Below, piece after piece: positions 9,294 to 18,226 of a stretch of 56,477 nt of DNA; positions within the stretch are counted from its first letter, which is position 1; each line of letters begins with the position of its first letter. Location of the stretch: positions 1 through 56,477 of the forward strand of contig JAADHN010000112.1 of assembly GCA_013151865.1 (NCBI GenBank), written 5' to 3'. The notes below the pieces were generated by a model, which was not told the DNA's origin, made no database searches, and was given only the letters and a program-made list of their open reading frames with translations. A program made the translations under genes and the position numbers. Origin of the DNA: Kiritimatiellota bacterium (lineage in GTDB: Bacteria > Verrucomicrobiota > Lentisphaeria > Oligosphaerales > JAADHN01).

Positions 9294-12059
9294 ATGCGCA
9301 TTCCTATTCCGCGTGTCCGCGGACCGGTGTCCCGTCTCTTGGCGCTCGGGCTCACGTTTGCCGCGGCCGGCCGCGCTGCTCCCTCGCTGACGATCATCCC
9401 GGACCGGAACTATTACACTACGGAACGGCAAGGGGAACTGCTGGCCCGGTTCACAGATTCCACCGACAAGGCCTCCCCGGGCCTGCTCAGCATCCGCTCC
9501 CGGGGGCTGCTGCTGGTGGCCGGGGTCCGGATCGAGCCGGGCAAGCGCTTGGTGACCGCTTGGCCCGTGGGGCGTTTGCCGGTCGGGAAGCACCAGCTCG
9601 ATTGTCTGGTGGTGAGGGATGAGAAGGTCGTGGCCCGCACCCAAGTGGAAGTCCGCCGCCTGTCGCCCAAAGCGAATGCGGTCAAGGTCGACCGGATCAG
9701 CGGAGGGCTGATCGTCGACGGACTGCCGTTTTTCCCTTTCGGGTTTTACTGCTACTCGCCGGTTCAGCCCACGTTGGCCGAGGAGGAAATCGTGCGCGGG
9801 TTCAACATGATGAGCCCGTACCAGTCGAACAGCCCCGACTCGCTCCCGGCCCGCCGCGCCTACATGGACCGCTGTGCGGAATTGGGGATGAAAGTGCACT
9901 ACCAGCTATTGCGTGTGGCGGGCGGCGGCGGGGTCGCTCGCGGGACCGGAAAACAGGCGGGAAAGACGGACAAGATCAAGCTGCTCGAAGCCGAGGTGCG
10001 CGCTTTCCGCGATCATCCGGCGCTGTTAGGCTGGTATATCGCCGACGAGCCGACCGGTCGCGGCACGAGTCCCGCAGCGCTCGAGGTCGCGGCGGCGGCG
10101 GTCCGCGCCCTGGATCCCTATCACCCTGTGACCATCGTATTCATGCGGCCGCGCGCCGCGGTCCGGTATGAGGCCGCCATGGACGTGGTCATGGCGGACC
10201 CGTACCCGATCCCCCGGTCTTCACCGGCAATCGTGGGTCAGCGCACGGCGGATCTGGTTCGGACGTTTCGCCATCGTCTGCCCGTGTGGATCGTGCCTCA
10301 GGCTTTCGGCGGCAACGAGTGGTGGAAGCGCGAGCCGACTCCGGCCGAGGAACGGCTCATGACCTACTTGGCCGTGATCCGTGGAGCGACCGGGATTCAG
10401 TACTTCATCCGCCACGGTCTGAATGGGTTCCCAAAATCGACCACGGCGTGGGCCGAATGTGCGGCGGTGGGCCTCGAAGTGGCGGAACTGACGCCGTTCC
10501 TTTTGTCGCACGAGGCCCGGCCCGAAACCCGCGCCATCCCGGCGTCCGTGCGGAGTGCGGCCTGGCAGGATCGGGGCTGGACCGTGGTGCTGGCGGCCAA
10601 CGAGCGCAATCGACCTGCCGCCGTTCGCCTCAGCCTGCCAGGACGCAACTGGAGCGGCAAAGCCCAAGTCATGTTCGAGGATCGGGACGTTGCCGTGAAA
10701 AACGGCGTCTGGGAAGACATGATCGATGCGTATGGGACCCGGGCTTATCGACTTGATATGGGCGGGCAGCGAGCCGAGAAGTTCGAGATCCATCCGGCGA
10801 ACCGTATCGTCAACCCGAGCTTCGAAAACAACCCGGTTCCGGGCGTCCCCGCCGGATGCTATGCCAGCGTGGGGCGCGGTCGCGGCGCCACATATTTCAC
10901 CGATCCCCGGGTGGCTCTGCACGGGCGCCGCTCGCTGCGTCTTCATCGACCTACTGCGGACGATCCGGTCGGGATCCGGCCGTACCGGGTCTCGCTCCGC
11001 AAGGGGCGGAGCTACTGCTTTTCCGTGTGGGGCCGGGCCCTGGCTGTCCGGCCCGTCGCCGGCGACGGCAAGAAAGAAAAAGGCCGCGAAAAGAAAGAAG
11101 CCAAGCACCATCTGTTCGGCTGGATTTTCGGGCGCGACCGGAAGAAAACACGGCCGGCCGCGCTCCCGGCGGCCCCCGTTCCGGTCCGTTTCAGTCTGTC
11201 GGCGCCCGGACTGCTCCCGCCCCACGACCGGGCCAGCTTCACTTTGACCCCCGATTGGCGCCTGTACTGCCTGTCCGGGCCGGCTTCCGACACGCGCAGT
11301 CGCTGCATTCCGAGTCTCAAGCTGGACACGCCCGGCACGGCGTGGTTCGACCTGATGCAATTCACGGACGACCCGGTGGTGATCGCCGATTCCCCGTTCG
11401 TCGGGCGGACCCGCGTTCGCCTCGAAACGCAAGTCGACGGGGGAGAAATCCGGTACACTCTGGATGGGACGGTCCCCAACCTGCGGAGTCCGCGATACAC
11501 GGCCCCGTTCGAGGTGTCGCGTTCGGTCGACGTCCGGGCTTGCGTCTACCGCAACGGCGCACCGGTGGGCGGGGTGATGCGCCGGAAGTTGGCGACGGCC
11601 GAGCTGCGGCCGGCCCTCCGCGCCGTGTCGGTCCGACCCGGACTGCGTTGCTCGGTTTACCTGGCCCCGGAAAAGGGCTGGACGAAACTGCCAGATTTCA
11701 ACCGGCTTCGCGCCGTCAAAGCGCTCACCGCCGCCACACCCGGCGTGCAATTTCGGCCCCGGGAAGACCTCTACGCCCTCAGGTTCACCGGGTTCCTGCT
11801 CGTGCCCGCGGACGGGCTGTACACGTTTTATCTGAGTTCGGACGACGGCAGTCGCTTCGTGATTGGAGACACCTGCGTGGTGGACAACGACGGCCTTCAT
11901 TCGCAGCAGGAAGTCGCCGGGAGCATTGCCTTGGCCAAAGGACCGCACGCCGTCGCTATCGAGTTCTTCGAAGCGCGCGAGGCCGATGTGCTCGAACTGC
12001 AATGGAGTGGACCGGGTATCTCGAAACAGCCTGTGCCGGCCGCCGCCTTTCGCCACTGA
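9294..12059 (+). CDS. Secreted TIM-barrel glycosidase-like protein with CBM, CHB_HEX_C-like and PA14 domains
   Basis: This is a 921-residue exported protein; the signal peptide ends near the AGRAAP site. Domains in order: a short beta domain (30-130); a TIM barrel (about 140-400) with GWYIADEP, whose Glu252 is a candidate catalytic acid; a sandwich starting NPSFENN (about 505-690); a chitobiase C-terminal-like domain (IRYTLDGTVPN, about 700-765); and a PA14 domain (about 785-921, FYLSSDDGSRFVIG). The sandwich is interrupted by a Lys/Arg/Glu-rich stretch (residues about 590-625). ATG 9294 is chosen for its AGGAG and signal peptide; the frame also holds an earlier start at 9225. Substrate unknown; a multi-domain polysaccharide-acting role is inferred. 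Confidence 0.85.
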   Translation: MRIPIPRVRGPVSRLLALGLTFAAAGRAAPSLTIIPDRNYYTTERQGELLARFTDSTDKASPGLLSIRSRGLLLVAGVRIEPGKRLVTAWPVGRLPVGKHQLDCLVVRDEKVVARTQVEVRRLSPKANAVKVDRISGGLIVDGLPFFPFGFYCYSPVQPTLAEEEIVRGFNMMSPYQSNSPDSLPARRAYMDRCAELGMKVHYQLLRVAGGGGVARGTGKQAGKTDKIKLLEAEVRAFRDHPALLGWYIADEPTGRGTSPAALEVAAAAVRALDPYHPVTIVFMRPRAAVRYEAAMDVVMADPYPIPRSSPAIVGQRTADLVRTFRHRLPVWIVPQAFGGNEWWKREPTPAEERLMTYLAVIRGATGIQYFIRHGLNGFPKSTTAWAECAAVGLEVAELTPFLLSHEARPETRAIPASVRSAAWQDRGWTVVLAANERNRPAAVRLSLPGRNWSGKAQVMFEDRDVAVKNGVWEDMIDAYGTRAYRLDMGGQRAEKFEIHPANRIVNPSFENNPVPGVPAGCYASVGRGRGATYFTDPRVALHGRRSLRLHRPTADDPVGIRPYRVSLRKGRSYCFSVWGRALAVRPVAGDGKKEKGREKKEAKHHLFGWIFGRDRKKTRPAALPAAPVPVRFSLSAPGLLPPHDRASFTLTPDWRLYCLSGPASDTRSRCIPSLKLDTPGTAWFDLMQFTDDPVVIADSPFVGRTRVRLETQVDGGEIRYTLDGTVPNLRSPRYTAPFEVSRSVDVRACVYRNGAPVGGVMRRKLATAELRPALRAVSVRPGLRCSVYLAPEKGWTKLPDFNRLRAVKALTAATPGVQFRPREDLYALRFTGFLLVPADGLYTFYLSSDDGSRFVIGDTCVVDNDGLHSQQEVAGSIALAKGPHAVAIEFFEAREADVLELQWSGPGISKQPVPAAAFRH

Positions 12060-12110
12060 GCGTTGTGCCTCGTGAGTTCCGCCAAGCGTTTGAAACGTCC
12101 GAAAAGAACC

Positions 12111-12140
12111 GCGGATGAACGCGAATGGACGCAGATGAGG
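12111..12140 (+). repeat. Three imperfect 10-base direct repeats
   Basis: Units GCGGATGAAC, GCGAATGGAC and GCAGATGAGG lie head to tail between two convergent genes. Similar GATGAAC-type decanucleotide runs are seen in intergenic DNA of many bacteria, as I recall; no function is assigned. Confidence 0.55.
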
Positions 12141-12175
12141 GAACGTGAAGAGATGGTGCCGCGGCAAAGTGGAAA

Positions 12176-12218
12176 CGGCGTCTCGCCGTTTTCCTCTTGA
12201 AACCGCGGCGAGACGCCG
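12176..12218. terminator. Perfect 13-bp inverted repeat, probable bidirectional terminator
   Basis: CGGCGTCTCGCCG (12176-12188) and its exact complement CGGCGAGACGCCG (12206-12218) flank a 17-base loop. The hairpin sits between the 3' ends of two convergent genes (stops at 12059 and 12264). There is no long T-tract on either side, so it may work as a Rho-independent-like or 3'-stabilising structure, or be part of a dispersed palindromic repeat. Confidence 0.55.
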
Positions 12219-12263
12219 CGTCTACTCTCCTCGAAGCGCGCGTTGCCGGCCCGTTGGACGGGA

Positions 12264-13448
12264 TCAGGGGACTTCCTCGACGGTCACGCCGTCCAGGAGC
12301 ACCGTGGTGGAGCCGGTACTGAGTGCCTCGAAAACCAATTCGTAGGCCCCGGAGCGCAGAGGCGCGAACACGGCGCTGCGGACTCGGTAGTACGGAGTTT
12401 CGTGCCGGCGCGCCGGATCGAGGGCCGGGACGCTGTGGGCGGACACCACGACATCGCCGCCGAGTCGAACCGTCACGACGGGGTCGTCTTTGACCGCCCG
12501 GGTGACCCGGGCGTTCTCGAAATACCGGACCCGATAACGGCGGCCTGCCTGGAACCCAAGGACGGTTTGTCGCAGCGCGCCTTTGCCTTGGATGAATGCC
12601 GCCTGCCGTCCGTCGGGTATGCGTCCGTTATCGGTGAAGTCGTGTTTCTCGCCCCAGTCGCGGAGCGGATCGGTCCATGTCGGGTTGACGCCTGCCGAGC
12701 CTTCGGATCGCCACGCGGTGATGCCGCCGTTGGTTGCGGCATACCCTGGACGCCGCGTGTAATGATCCGCCTCGAAACTGCCGTTCAAGACGACGGGGGG
12801 GGCGACCTCCAGCGGGAACGTCGGCGCGACCCGTGTCGAGGGTGAAACCTCCTCGATCCGGACAGCGTCGATGTACACGGTCACGCCGCCGCCCACCGAA
12901 GTGAGGAACACCAGGGCCTGCGGTGTTGTGCTTTGGACGGTGAACGGGGCGCTGACCACGGCGCGATAGGGCTTCTCGAACTGATCGACGGCATCGACGG
13001 GTCGCACGCCGTGGTCCGGCACAACCACCTTTTCGCCCACCAAGACCGCAAGGCGGGGCCACCGCCGTGTGCGCCGATGGCGCCGGGCGTTCTCGAAGTA
13101 GCGGACCACGTATGAGGCGCCTACACGAAAGCCTTTCACCTGCTGGCGCAGGACGCCGATATTCTGAATGAATGCTGTCTGACGTCCATCGGGGATTCGC
13201 CCGTTGTCGAGAAAGGGCCGGAGGGCCGGTACCGCGTCCGCGCCTTCGGACTGGAGTGGATTGATCCCGACGTTGCCCCGGCATTTCCAGGCGCGAATGC
13301 CGTTGTTGGGGATCGCCAGGCCCGGCGTTTTGGTGAATCGGTCCAGTTCGAAGCTGCCGTTGCGCACTTCGGGAGCGGCCCCGGCTCGAAACGCACAGGT
13401 CATTCCCAAGGCGATGACCGTCCGGAGGAAAAAGGTTGGGGGGTACAT
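12264..13448 (-). CDS. Secreted protein with two tandem NGSFE-type galactose-binding-like domains
   Basis: This 394-residue exported protein has a signal peptide (MYPPTFF, hydrophobic core, GAAPE) followed by two homologous beta-sandwich repeats of about 185 residues (about 27-210 and 215-394). Each repeat opens with NGSFE, carries DNGRIPDGRQ(T/A)AFIQ, then (V/R)RYFENAR, and closes with YIDAVRIEEV or LLDGVTVEEV. This matches stand-alone carbohydrate-binding modules seen in secreted proteins of Planctomycetes and Verrucomicrobia. No catalytic residues are evident, so it probably binds sugar or the cell surface. ATG 13448 is used because the signal peptide begins there; the frame stays open to 14186 without recognisable coding character. 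Confidence 0.8.
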   Translation of the reverse strand: MYPPTFFLRTVIALGMTCAFRAGAAPEVRNGSFELDRFTKTPGLAIPNNGIRAWKCRGNVGINPLQSEGADAVPALRPFLDNGRIPDGRQTAFIQNIGVLRQQVKGFRVGASYVVRYFENARRHRRTRRWPRLAVLVGEKVVVPDHGVRPVDAVDQFEKPYRAVVSAPFTVQSTTPQALVFLTSVGGGVTVYIDAVRIEEVSPSTRVAPTFPLEVAPPVVLNGSFEADHYTRRPGYAATNGGITAWRSEGSAGVNPTWTDPLRDWGEKHDFTDNGRIPDGRQAAFIQGKGALRQTVLGFQAGRRYRVRYFENARVTRAVKDDPVVTVRLGGDVVVSAHSVPALDPARRHETPYYRVRSAVFAPLRSGAYELVFEALSTGSTTVLLDGVTVEEVP

Positions 13449-13998
13449 GAGACAAGGTCCCGTCCGTGAGCATTCAGCACGTCGCAACGCCGGTTGGGTG
13501 CTACCATAGTCGCCGGTGCAATCCATGTCGAGCGAGACAAACGGCCGCACCACCCGGCGGCACGCGACAAATCGCCGGAGGCCGTTTTCCTCTTGTGTTC
13601 CGGCGGTCCGACTTTTGCTCCCGTGGCGCGCCGGCGACCCTATCGAGAGCCCGGCCACATCAGGGTGCGCCGCCGCGCGCGAGTGCGATTTTGGGTGAGA
13701 TTTCGTTCCGGCCGAGCGGGACAGGCACGTCCGCCTGAGACGAATTCCCCAGTCCCTGCTGCGCAGGGTCGCTCGGGGACTCGCTCTGCCGCCCTGCGCT
13801 CCCAGCCGATCCCGCTCTTGGCGGGAGAGACGGGCGGCCACCCGACAGCGTGGCAGCGATTCTCCCCCGGGCGAAGAGCGACAACTCCCGCGGCTCGTGC
13901 GCCCTTTGTGGCGGGGGGCTACCGTGGGGTGCTTGCGAAACCGGAAGATGTGAGGGAAAAACAGAGGTACATTGACGCCGTTCGCACGGGAGGTCATC
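13449..13998. other. Divergent intergenic region
   Basis: About 550 bases separate two divergently transcribed secreted-protein genes and should contain both promoters. I could not define convincing -35/-10 pairs. A weak hairpin (GCAGGG with CCCTGC, about 13763-13797) is present. Open frames across it lack recognisable protein character. Confidence 0.5.
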
Positions 13999-16752
13999 AT
14001 GAGTGTCCGCTTTCCAGTCGGTCTGCTGTTTTTCTGCGTCCTTGCCGCATCCGCCGTTCGATCCGAAGAGGCGGGCTGCTTCATCAGCACGGGCGACAAC
14101 GACTGGCTGTGGACCAGTCCGCCGGTCAATTCGGAGGCGGCCATCGAGGCAATGTTCGACTGTCTGCAGGAGGTATACGGTGTCAACCGTATCTATTGGC
14201 GTGGCGCGCACAGCGAATGGTTGCTCGACAACATGATAACGCGTCCGGAAAACTTTCAGGCGTACGCCTTCTGGCAGTGGGAACGTCGCCTCATCAAGCA
14301 CGAGGGACAAAGCGGCACGGCGATCCGGTCGGCGCACCGACGCGGCATGGAGATCTGGGGGGTATTGCCCTTGTTCGATCACGGGGCCCGGGCCCGCTCC
14401 GATGCGGCCAAAGTGGGAACACCGTCCCCGGTCGAACTTCGGCTGCGTACCGAGCATCCGGAATATGTGCCCGTGGACCGGCGCGGCCTACGGCTCCAGT
14501 CGGGGCCTGTCGAGTTCGCCTATCCCCAAGTTCGGCAGGCGCTCGTCAAACAATACCTCGACCTCCTGGAGCGACGAGCATATGACGGGCTGCTTTTTTA
14601 CACCTACGTCGAGCATTGTTCGACGCGGTTCGAGGACGAGTTCGGCTACAACGCGCCGGTCGCCGAAGAGTTCAAACGCCGTTTCGGGCAGGACATCCGT
14701 AGGGAAATGTTCGATAAACATGCCTGGGCCCGACTCCGCGGCGAATACGTCACGCAATTCCTGCGCGAACTCGGCACGGCGCTGCACCGGCGCGGCCGCA
14801 AACTCGGCATGGCCATCGACCCGCAAAACACACACCTGCCGGCGCCCTGGCTGTGCCTCCGGCGGGACTTTCATCCGGCCGGCCGCATTTACATGGATTG
14901 GGAGGGCTGGGCGCGGGAGGGATTGGTGGACGAGATCGTCGTCTGGTGCAACGGCCCCCTCGAGAAAGCGATCAACGACGTTCTGGCGGTCACCCGCGGG
15001 ACGCGTTGCTCGGTCGCGGCATTCCACAGTGCGGCATGGCCGGCGCATCAGCGACATTTCGCCGAGGCCGGTGTGCGCCGGATCATGGCCGGCAGTTACG
15101 CCTACATCGAGTGGGGGACGGAAGGCGAGCAGCCGGTCGCGGCCCTGGGCTCCGGGGACTTTCTGAAACGGCTGCGGGTGCTGCGTCAGGTCGCCGAAGG
15201 CAAGACGAGCGTTCCCTTCGACCGGCTCCTGGCCATGACCGCGGACCCGAACGTGCTGGTCCGACGGCAGGCCCTTCGCGCACTTGAAGCCCTGGGTGAG
15301 CCCCGGGCCATTCCGACGTTCGAACAAGCGTTGAACGACCCGGAAACCGGTGTCCGTTGCGTGGCGGTCGCCGCCCTGCATAACCTGCACCGAGCCGGAA
15401 CGGTCTCGCGCATTTTCCGAGCCTTGCGCCGGCAGGCGAATTTCCAGTTTCGAAATGCCGCCGTAAGTGCGCTGGCCAACATGCCGCAGGAGCGCACGCC
15501 GGATATTCTTGCGGGATGCACGGACCGGGACCCGGGTATCCGTCGTACCGCCGTGTCCGCCTTGAGCCGCGGTACGCGTCGGCCGTCGGCCGTTCCGATC
15601 CTCATCCAGGTCATGGCCGACGCGGACGCCGAGGTCCGCTACAACGCGGCCAGGGCCCTGAATCGCTTTCCCGGGCGCCCGGAAGTCGGTGACTGCCTGC
15701 TTGCCCACCTGGACGATCCTCACCCCGCGGTCCGTTCCATGGTTGCCATCGCAACCCGGTCTTGCTTCCAAAGTCACTCGCGTTGGATCGGCGCGCGCCA
15801 GAAAGCCGCCCTGGACGCCCTGGTTCGATGTTTCGAGGGAGTCGGGCGTTCCGACCGACCGGACAGCGATTGGACGTTCCGGCCCGTCGGCGCCGCCCTT
15901 CTCGGACTCGGTCCGCGGGGTCGGGAGGCGCTCGAACGTTTCATGGACCAACGCGCAGATCGCCGATTGGCCGACTTCGCCTGGCGGACCCTTTATGTCC
16001 GGCAGACAGGCTGGAAGTACAGTCTTTGCTCCGAGAAAGAGGCGCTCGATGGGTATGCCCGCCACCCGATTCTCGCCGGATGGAAGACCGTACCCCGACC
16101 GAGGACGCCCGAGCCCGAACGCATGCCGTACATCGAACAGAATTTCGACGACCTTGCTGCGTACTGTCGGGGAGAGGTGGGAGACTCCCTTGACACGGAG
16201 GGGCTTTGGCGGGCGCTCGGCGACGCACCCCCCGCCCCGATGGTCCAGGCTGAAACGGCGGTCGGGGACAAGGGCAACTCGCTTCGGCTCACCCGAGGGC
16301 CGACCGGCGCCCGGCACGGCGTCGAGGGACTGCGGACCGATTACCGGTTGACCACCGAAAACGTCCGGATCGGTTTCCGCATCCTCCGGCCCGACGAGCG
16401 TTCGTCCCTCGCGGTGGTCTGGCGCGATTCCGGATCGGCGCGCTGGTATGTCGGGATCTTCGTGGCCCCGGGCGGCAAAGTCTCGGTGGCCGCCGGCGAC
16501 CGGAAATGGACCCGGACGGCAGCGGTCGTCCCCCCCGGTCGTTGGGAACAGGTCCGCATCGAGATCGATGGGACGACGGCTGCCTACAGCGTCGTTCTCG
16601 GGGAAGGCGAAAGGCGACGGCAAGTTCGTTCCGGCATCTCCCTGCCGTCCGGGCAACGATACAATATGCTCCAGGCCGTGCCGCAGGGCAGCGAAGGGTC
16701 GACCACATTTCTCGACAACGTTCTCGTGACCGTCCCCAACCCGTTTCACTGA
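13999..16752 (+). CDS. Secreted TIM-barrel glycosidase-like protein with HEAT repeats and LamG-like domain
   Basis: This 917-residue exported protein has a signal peptide (MSVRFPVG, core, AxS-type end). A TIM-barrel region (about 25-400) includes YDGLLFYTYVEH and YMDWEGWAREGLVDEIVVW, resembling GHL10/putative glycoside hydrolase families. A HEAT/armadillo-like stretch follows (about 407-600), with DPNVLVRRQALRAL and DADAEVRYNAARAL, typical of a protein-protein scaffold. A concanavalin/LamG-like beta-sandwich closes it (about 760-917, ending FLDNVLVTV). The start was set at 13999 because GGGAGG sits 8 bases upstream and the signal peptide begins there. Substrate unknown. Confidence 0.82.
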   Translation: MSVRFPVGLLFFCVLAASAVRSEEAGCFISTGDNDWLWTSPPVNSEAAIEAMFDCLQEVYGVNRIYWRGAHSEWLLDNMITRPENFQAYAFWQWERRLIKHEGQSGTAIRSAHRRGMEIWGVLPLFDHGARARSDAAKVGTPSPVELRLRTEHPEYVPVDRRGLRLQSGPVEFAYPQVRQALVKQYLDLLERRAYDGLLFYTYVEHCSTRFEDEFGYNAPVAEEFKRRFGQDIRREMFDKHAWARLRGEYVTQFLRELGTALHRRGRKLGMAIDPQNTHLPAPWLCLRRDFHPAGRIYMDWEGWAREGLVDEIVVWCNGPLEKAINDVLAVTRGTRCSVAAFHSAAWPAHQRHFAEAGVRRIMAGSYAYIEWGTEGEQPVAALGSGDFLKRLRVLRQVAEGKTSVPFDRLLAMTADPNVLVRRQALRALEALGEPRAIPTFEQALNDPETGVRCVAVAALHNLHRAGTVSRIFRALRRQANFQFRNAAVSALANMPQERTPDILAGCTDRDPGIRRTAVSALSRGTRRPSAVPILIQVMADADAEVRYNAARALNRFPGRPEVGDCLLAHLDDPHPAVRSMVAIATRSCFQSHSRWIGARQKAALDALVRCFEGVGRSDRPDSDWTFRPVGAALLGLGPRGREALERFMDQRADRRLADFAWRTLYVRQTGWKYSLCSEKEALDGYARHPILAGWKTVPRPRTPEPERMPYIEQNFDDLAAYCRGEVGDSLDTEGLWRALGDAPPAPMVQAETAVGDKGNSLRLTRGPTGARHGVEGLRTDYRLTTENVRIGFRILRPDERSSLAVVWRDSGSARWYVGIFVAPGGKVSVAAGDRKWTRTAAVVPPGRWEQVRIEIDGTTAAYSVVLGEGERRRQVRSGISLPSGQRYNMLQAVPQGSEGSTTFLDNVLVTVPNPFH

Positions 16753-16815
16753 GCCAGCGCCGCGGCCCACCGTTCCCGCCGCCGGGAATCACTCCCGAAT
16801 TGACGCGACTCGGAA

Positions 16816-16830
16816 CCTCGGGGACCGAGG
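16816..16830. terminator. Short hairpin between convergent genes
   Basis: CCTCGG, a 3-base loop and CCGAGG form a perfect 6-bp stem between stops at 16752 (plus) and 16838 (minus). There is no T-tract, so a terminator role is only possible. Confidence 0.25.
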
Positions 16831-16837
16831 ATCGGCG

Positions 16838-18226
16838 TCACCGGGCCGGGCGGCCGACGCAGTAGAGGCGGTCGGAGGTCCGGATGAAAAGCCGCCCGTT
16901 CGCCACCGCAATACTGGCCCGACAGCCCCGACCGCCCATGGCGATGCGAGACAGTATTTTGCCGTCGGTCGCCGCCACGACGAATACGTCGCCTGCAAGG
17001 TTGATGCAATAGACCTTGCCGTCGGCGCCGGTCGGGGACGCTTGGAAAGGTTGCCGGGTTTCGAGGCGCGTCCGCCAAAAGTCCCGGCCCGTTTTCGGGT
17101 CGAGGCAGCTCAGCAACTTGCGCCGTCCGTCCAAGACATACAGTCGTCCGTTCATGACCAGGGGCGTACACACGTCCGGTGCGTTCGCCCGGCGTTTCCA
17201 GACCAGGGCTGCGTCCGTCAATTGCCCTGTGCCGTCCGGGCGCAGGGCGAACATACCGTTGCCGCGGGGCACGGAGCCGATGATCAGACCGCCGGCATAG
17301 GCGGGCATGGCAACTTGGCGATACAAGCGTTTCTTCAAGGGGTTGCAGGAAGGCGACCGCCAGTATTCGCGACCGTCCTCGACGTCATGGGCGGTGATGT
17401 GGTCCCCGCCGGCAAGGATGATCCGGGGGCCGGCGGGCGTCTCGATGGGCACGGGCGTCGTATAGGCCTCCATGGCTTCGGCCGTGGCGTCGGTGGGCCG
17501 GGGCCGCCGCCAGAGGACACGCCCTGTCGCAGGGTCCAGACACAGCAGGTACGAAGCCGGCTTCGGCAGTCCGGCGACCGGTTTCACGGCCGTATATTGA
17601 TGTATCACGGCCACGTAAAGGCGTCCGGCATAGAGGAGCGGACTGGCGCCGTAGCGCCACAGAATGTGAAACGCACCGAATTCCTTTTGGAGGTTATGCT
17701 GCCAAAGCACGGTCCCGGAGCGCGAGTCGCAGGCCAGAAGTTCACCGGTCCCGAAAAGGAAATAAACGCGTTCGCCGTCGGCCACCGGAGACGGCGAGGC
17801 CGCAGTATTGCCCGTTTTACCGAAGAATCCGGGGCCGATGAGTCGCTTCCAAAGCGTCCCGCCGGTCTCTGCGTTGAGGGCGAGCGCCCACGTTTTTGCC
17901 GAGTCAGCCTCGATTGCGGTGAGGAAAACCCGCCCGCTCTGGACTGCGGGCGTACTGGCGCCGACACCGGGCAACGCGGCTTTCCACTGCACGTTCGAGG
18001 TGGTACTCCACTGCACCGGGAGACCTTTCTCCGGACTGAACCCGTTGAAGGTCGGTCCGCGCCATTGGGGCCAGTCGGCCCCGGTTGCCGGTCGGACCAA
18101 GATCGGCAAACCCAAAGCGACCGTGATCGCGGCGGAACGCAGTGTCCCCAGACGGCCTTGCACACCCCTTCCGGCCCCTCGCAAGGGCCCGGCTTCGGCG
18201 GATTTCGTATGGTGAGTCACGTTCAT
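16838..18226 (-). CDS. Secreted PQQ-like beta-propeller protein
   Basis: This 462-residue protein has an N-terminal signal-like hydrophobic segment (about 30-50) followed by ADWPQWRGP, a common start of outer-membrane or periplasmic PQQ-repeat proteins in planctomycetes. Beta-propeller blades carry the pattern of W after a turn (GGTLWKR, SGTVLWQH, TGRVLWRR, GREYWRS, GRDFWRT) and GxVY/RLYV strands, as in the PQQ enzyme and BamB families. No dehydrogenase active-site residues are evident, so a scaffold or assembly role is more likely than an enzyme. Its start overlaps the TolC-family stop by ATGA (18223-18226), with AGGAG upstream, so the two form an operon. Confidence 0.88.
   Translation of the reverse strand: MNVTHHTKSAEAGPLRGAGRGVQGRLGTLRSAAITVALGLPILVRPATGADWPQWRGPTFNGFSPEKGLPVQWSTTSNVQWKAALPGVGASTPAVQSGRVFLTAIEADSAKTWALALNAETGGTLWKRLIGPGFFGKTGNTAASPSPVADGERVYFLFGTGELLACDSRSGTVLWQHNLQKEFGAFHILWRYGASPLLYAGRLYVAVIHQYTAVKPVAGLPKPASYLLCLDPATGRVLWRRPRPTDATAEAMEAYTTPVPIETPAGPRIILAGGDHITAHDVEDGREYWRSPSCNPLKKRLYRQVAMPAYAGGLIIGSVPRGNGMFALRPDGTGQLTDAALVWKRRANAPDVCTPLVMNGRLYVLDGRRKLLSCLDPKTGRDFWRTRLETRQPFQASPTGADGKVYCINLAGDVFVVAATDGKILSRIAMGGRGCRASIAVANGRLFIRTSDRLYCVGRPAR

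Noticed and set aside
13494-14585. 363-codon plus-strand frame crossing the start of the TIM/HEAT gene
   Set aside because: It is Arg/Pro-rich, overlaps the well-supported gene at 13999 in another frame and has no ribosome site.
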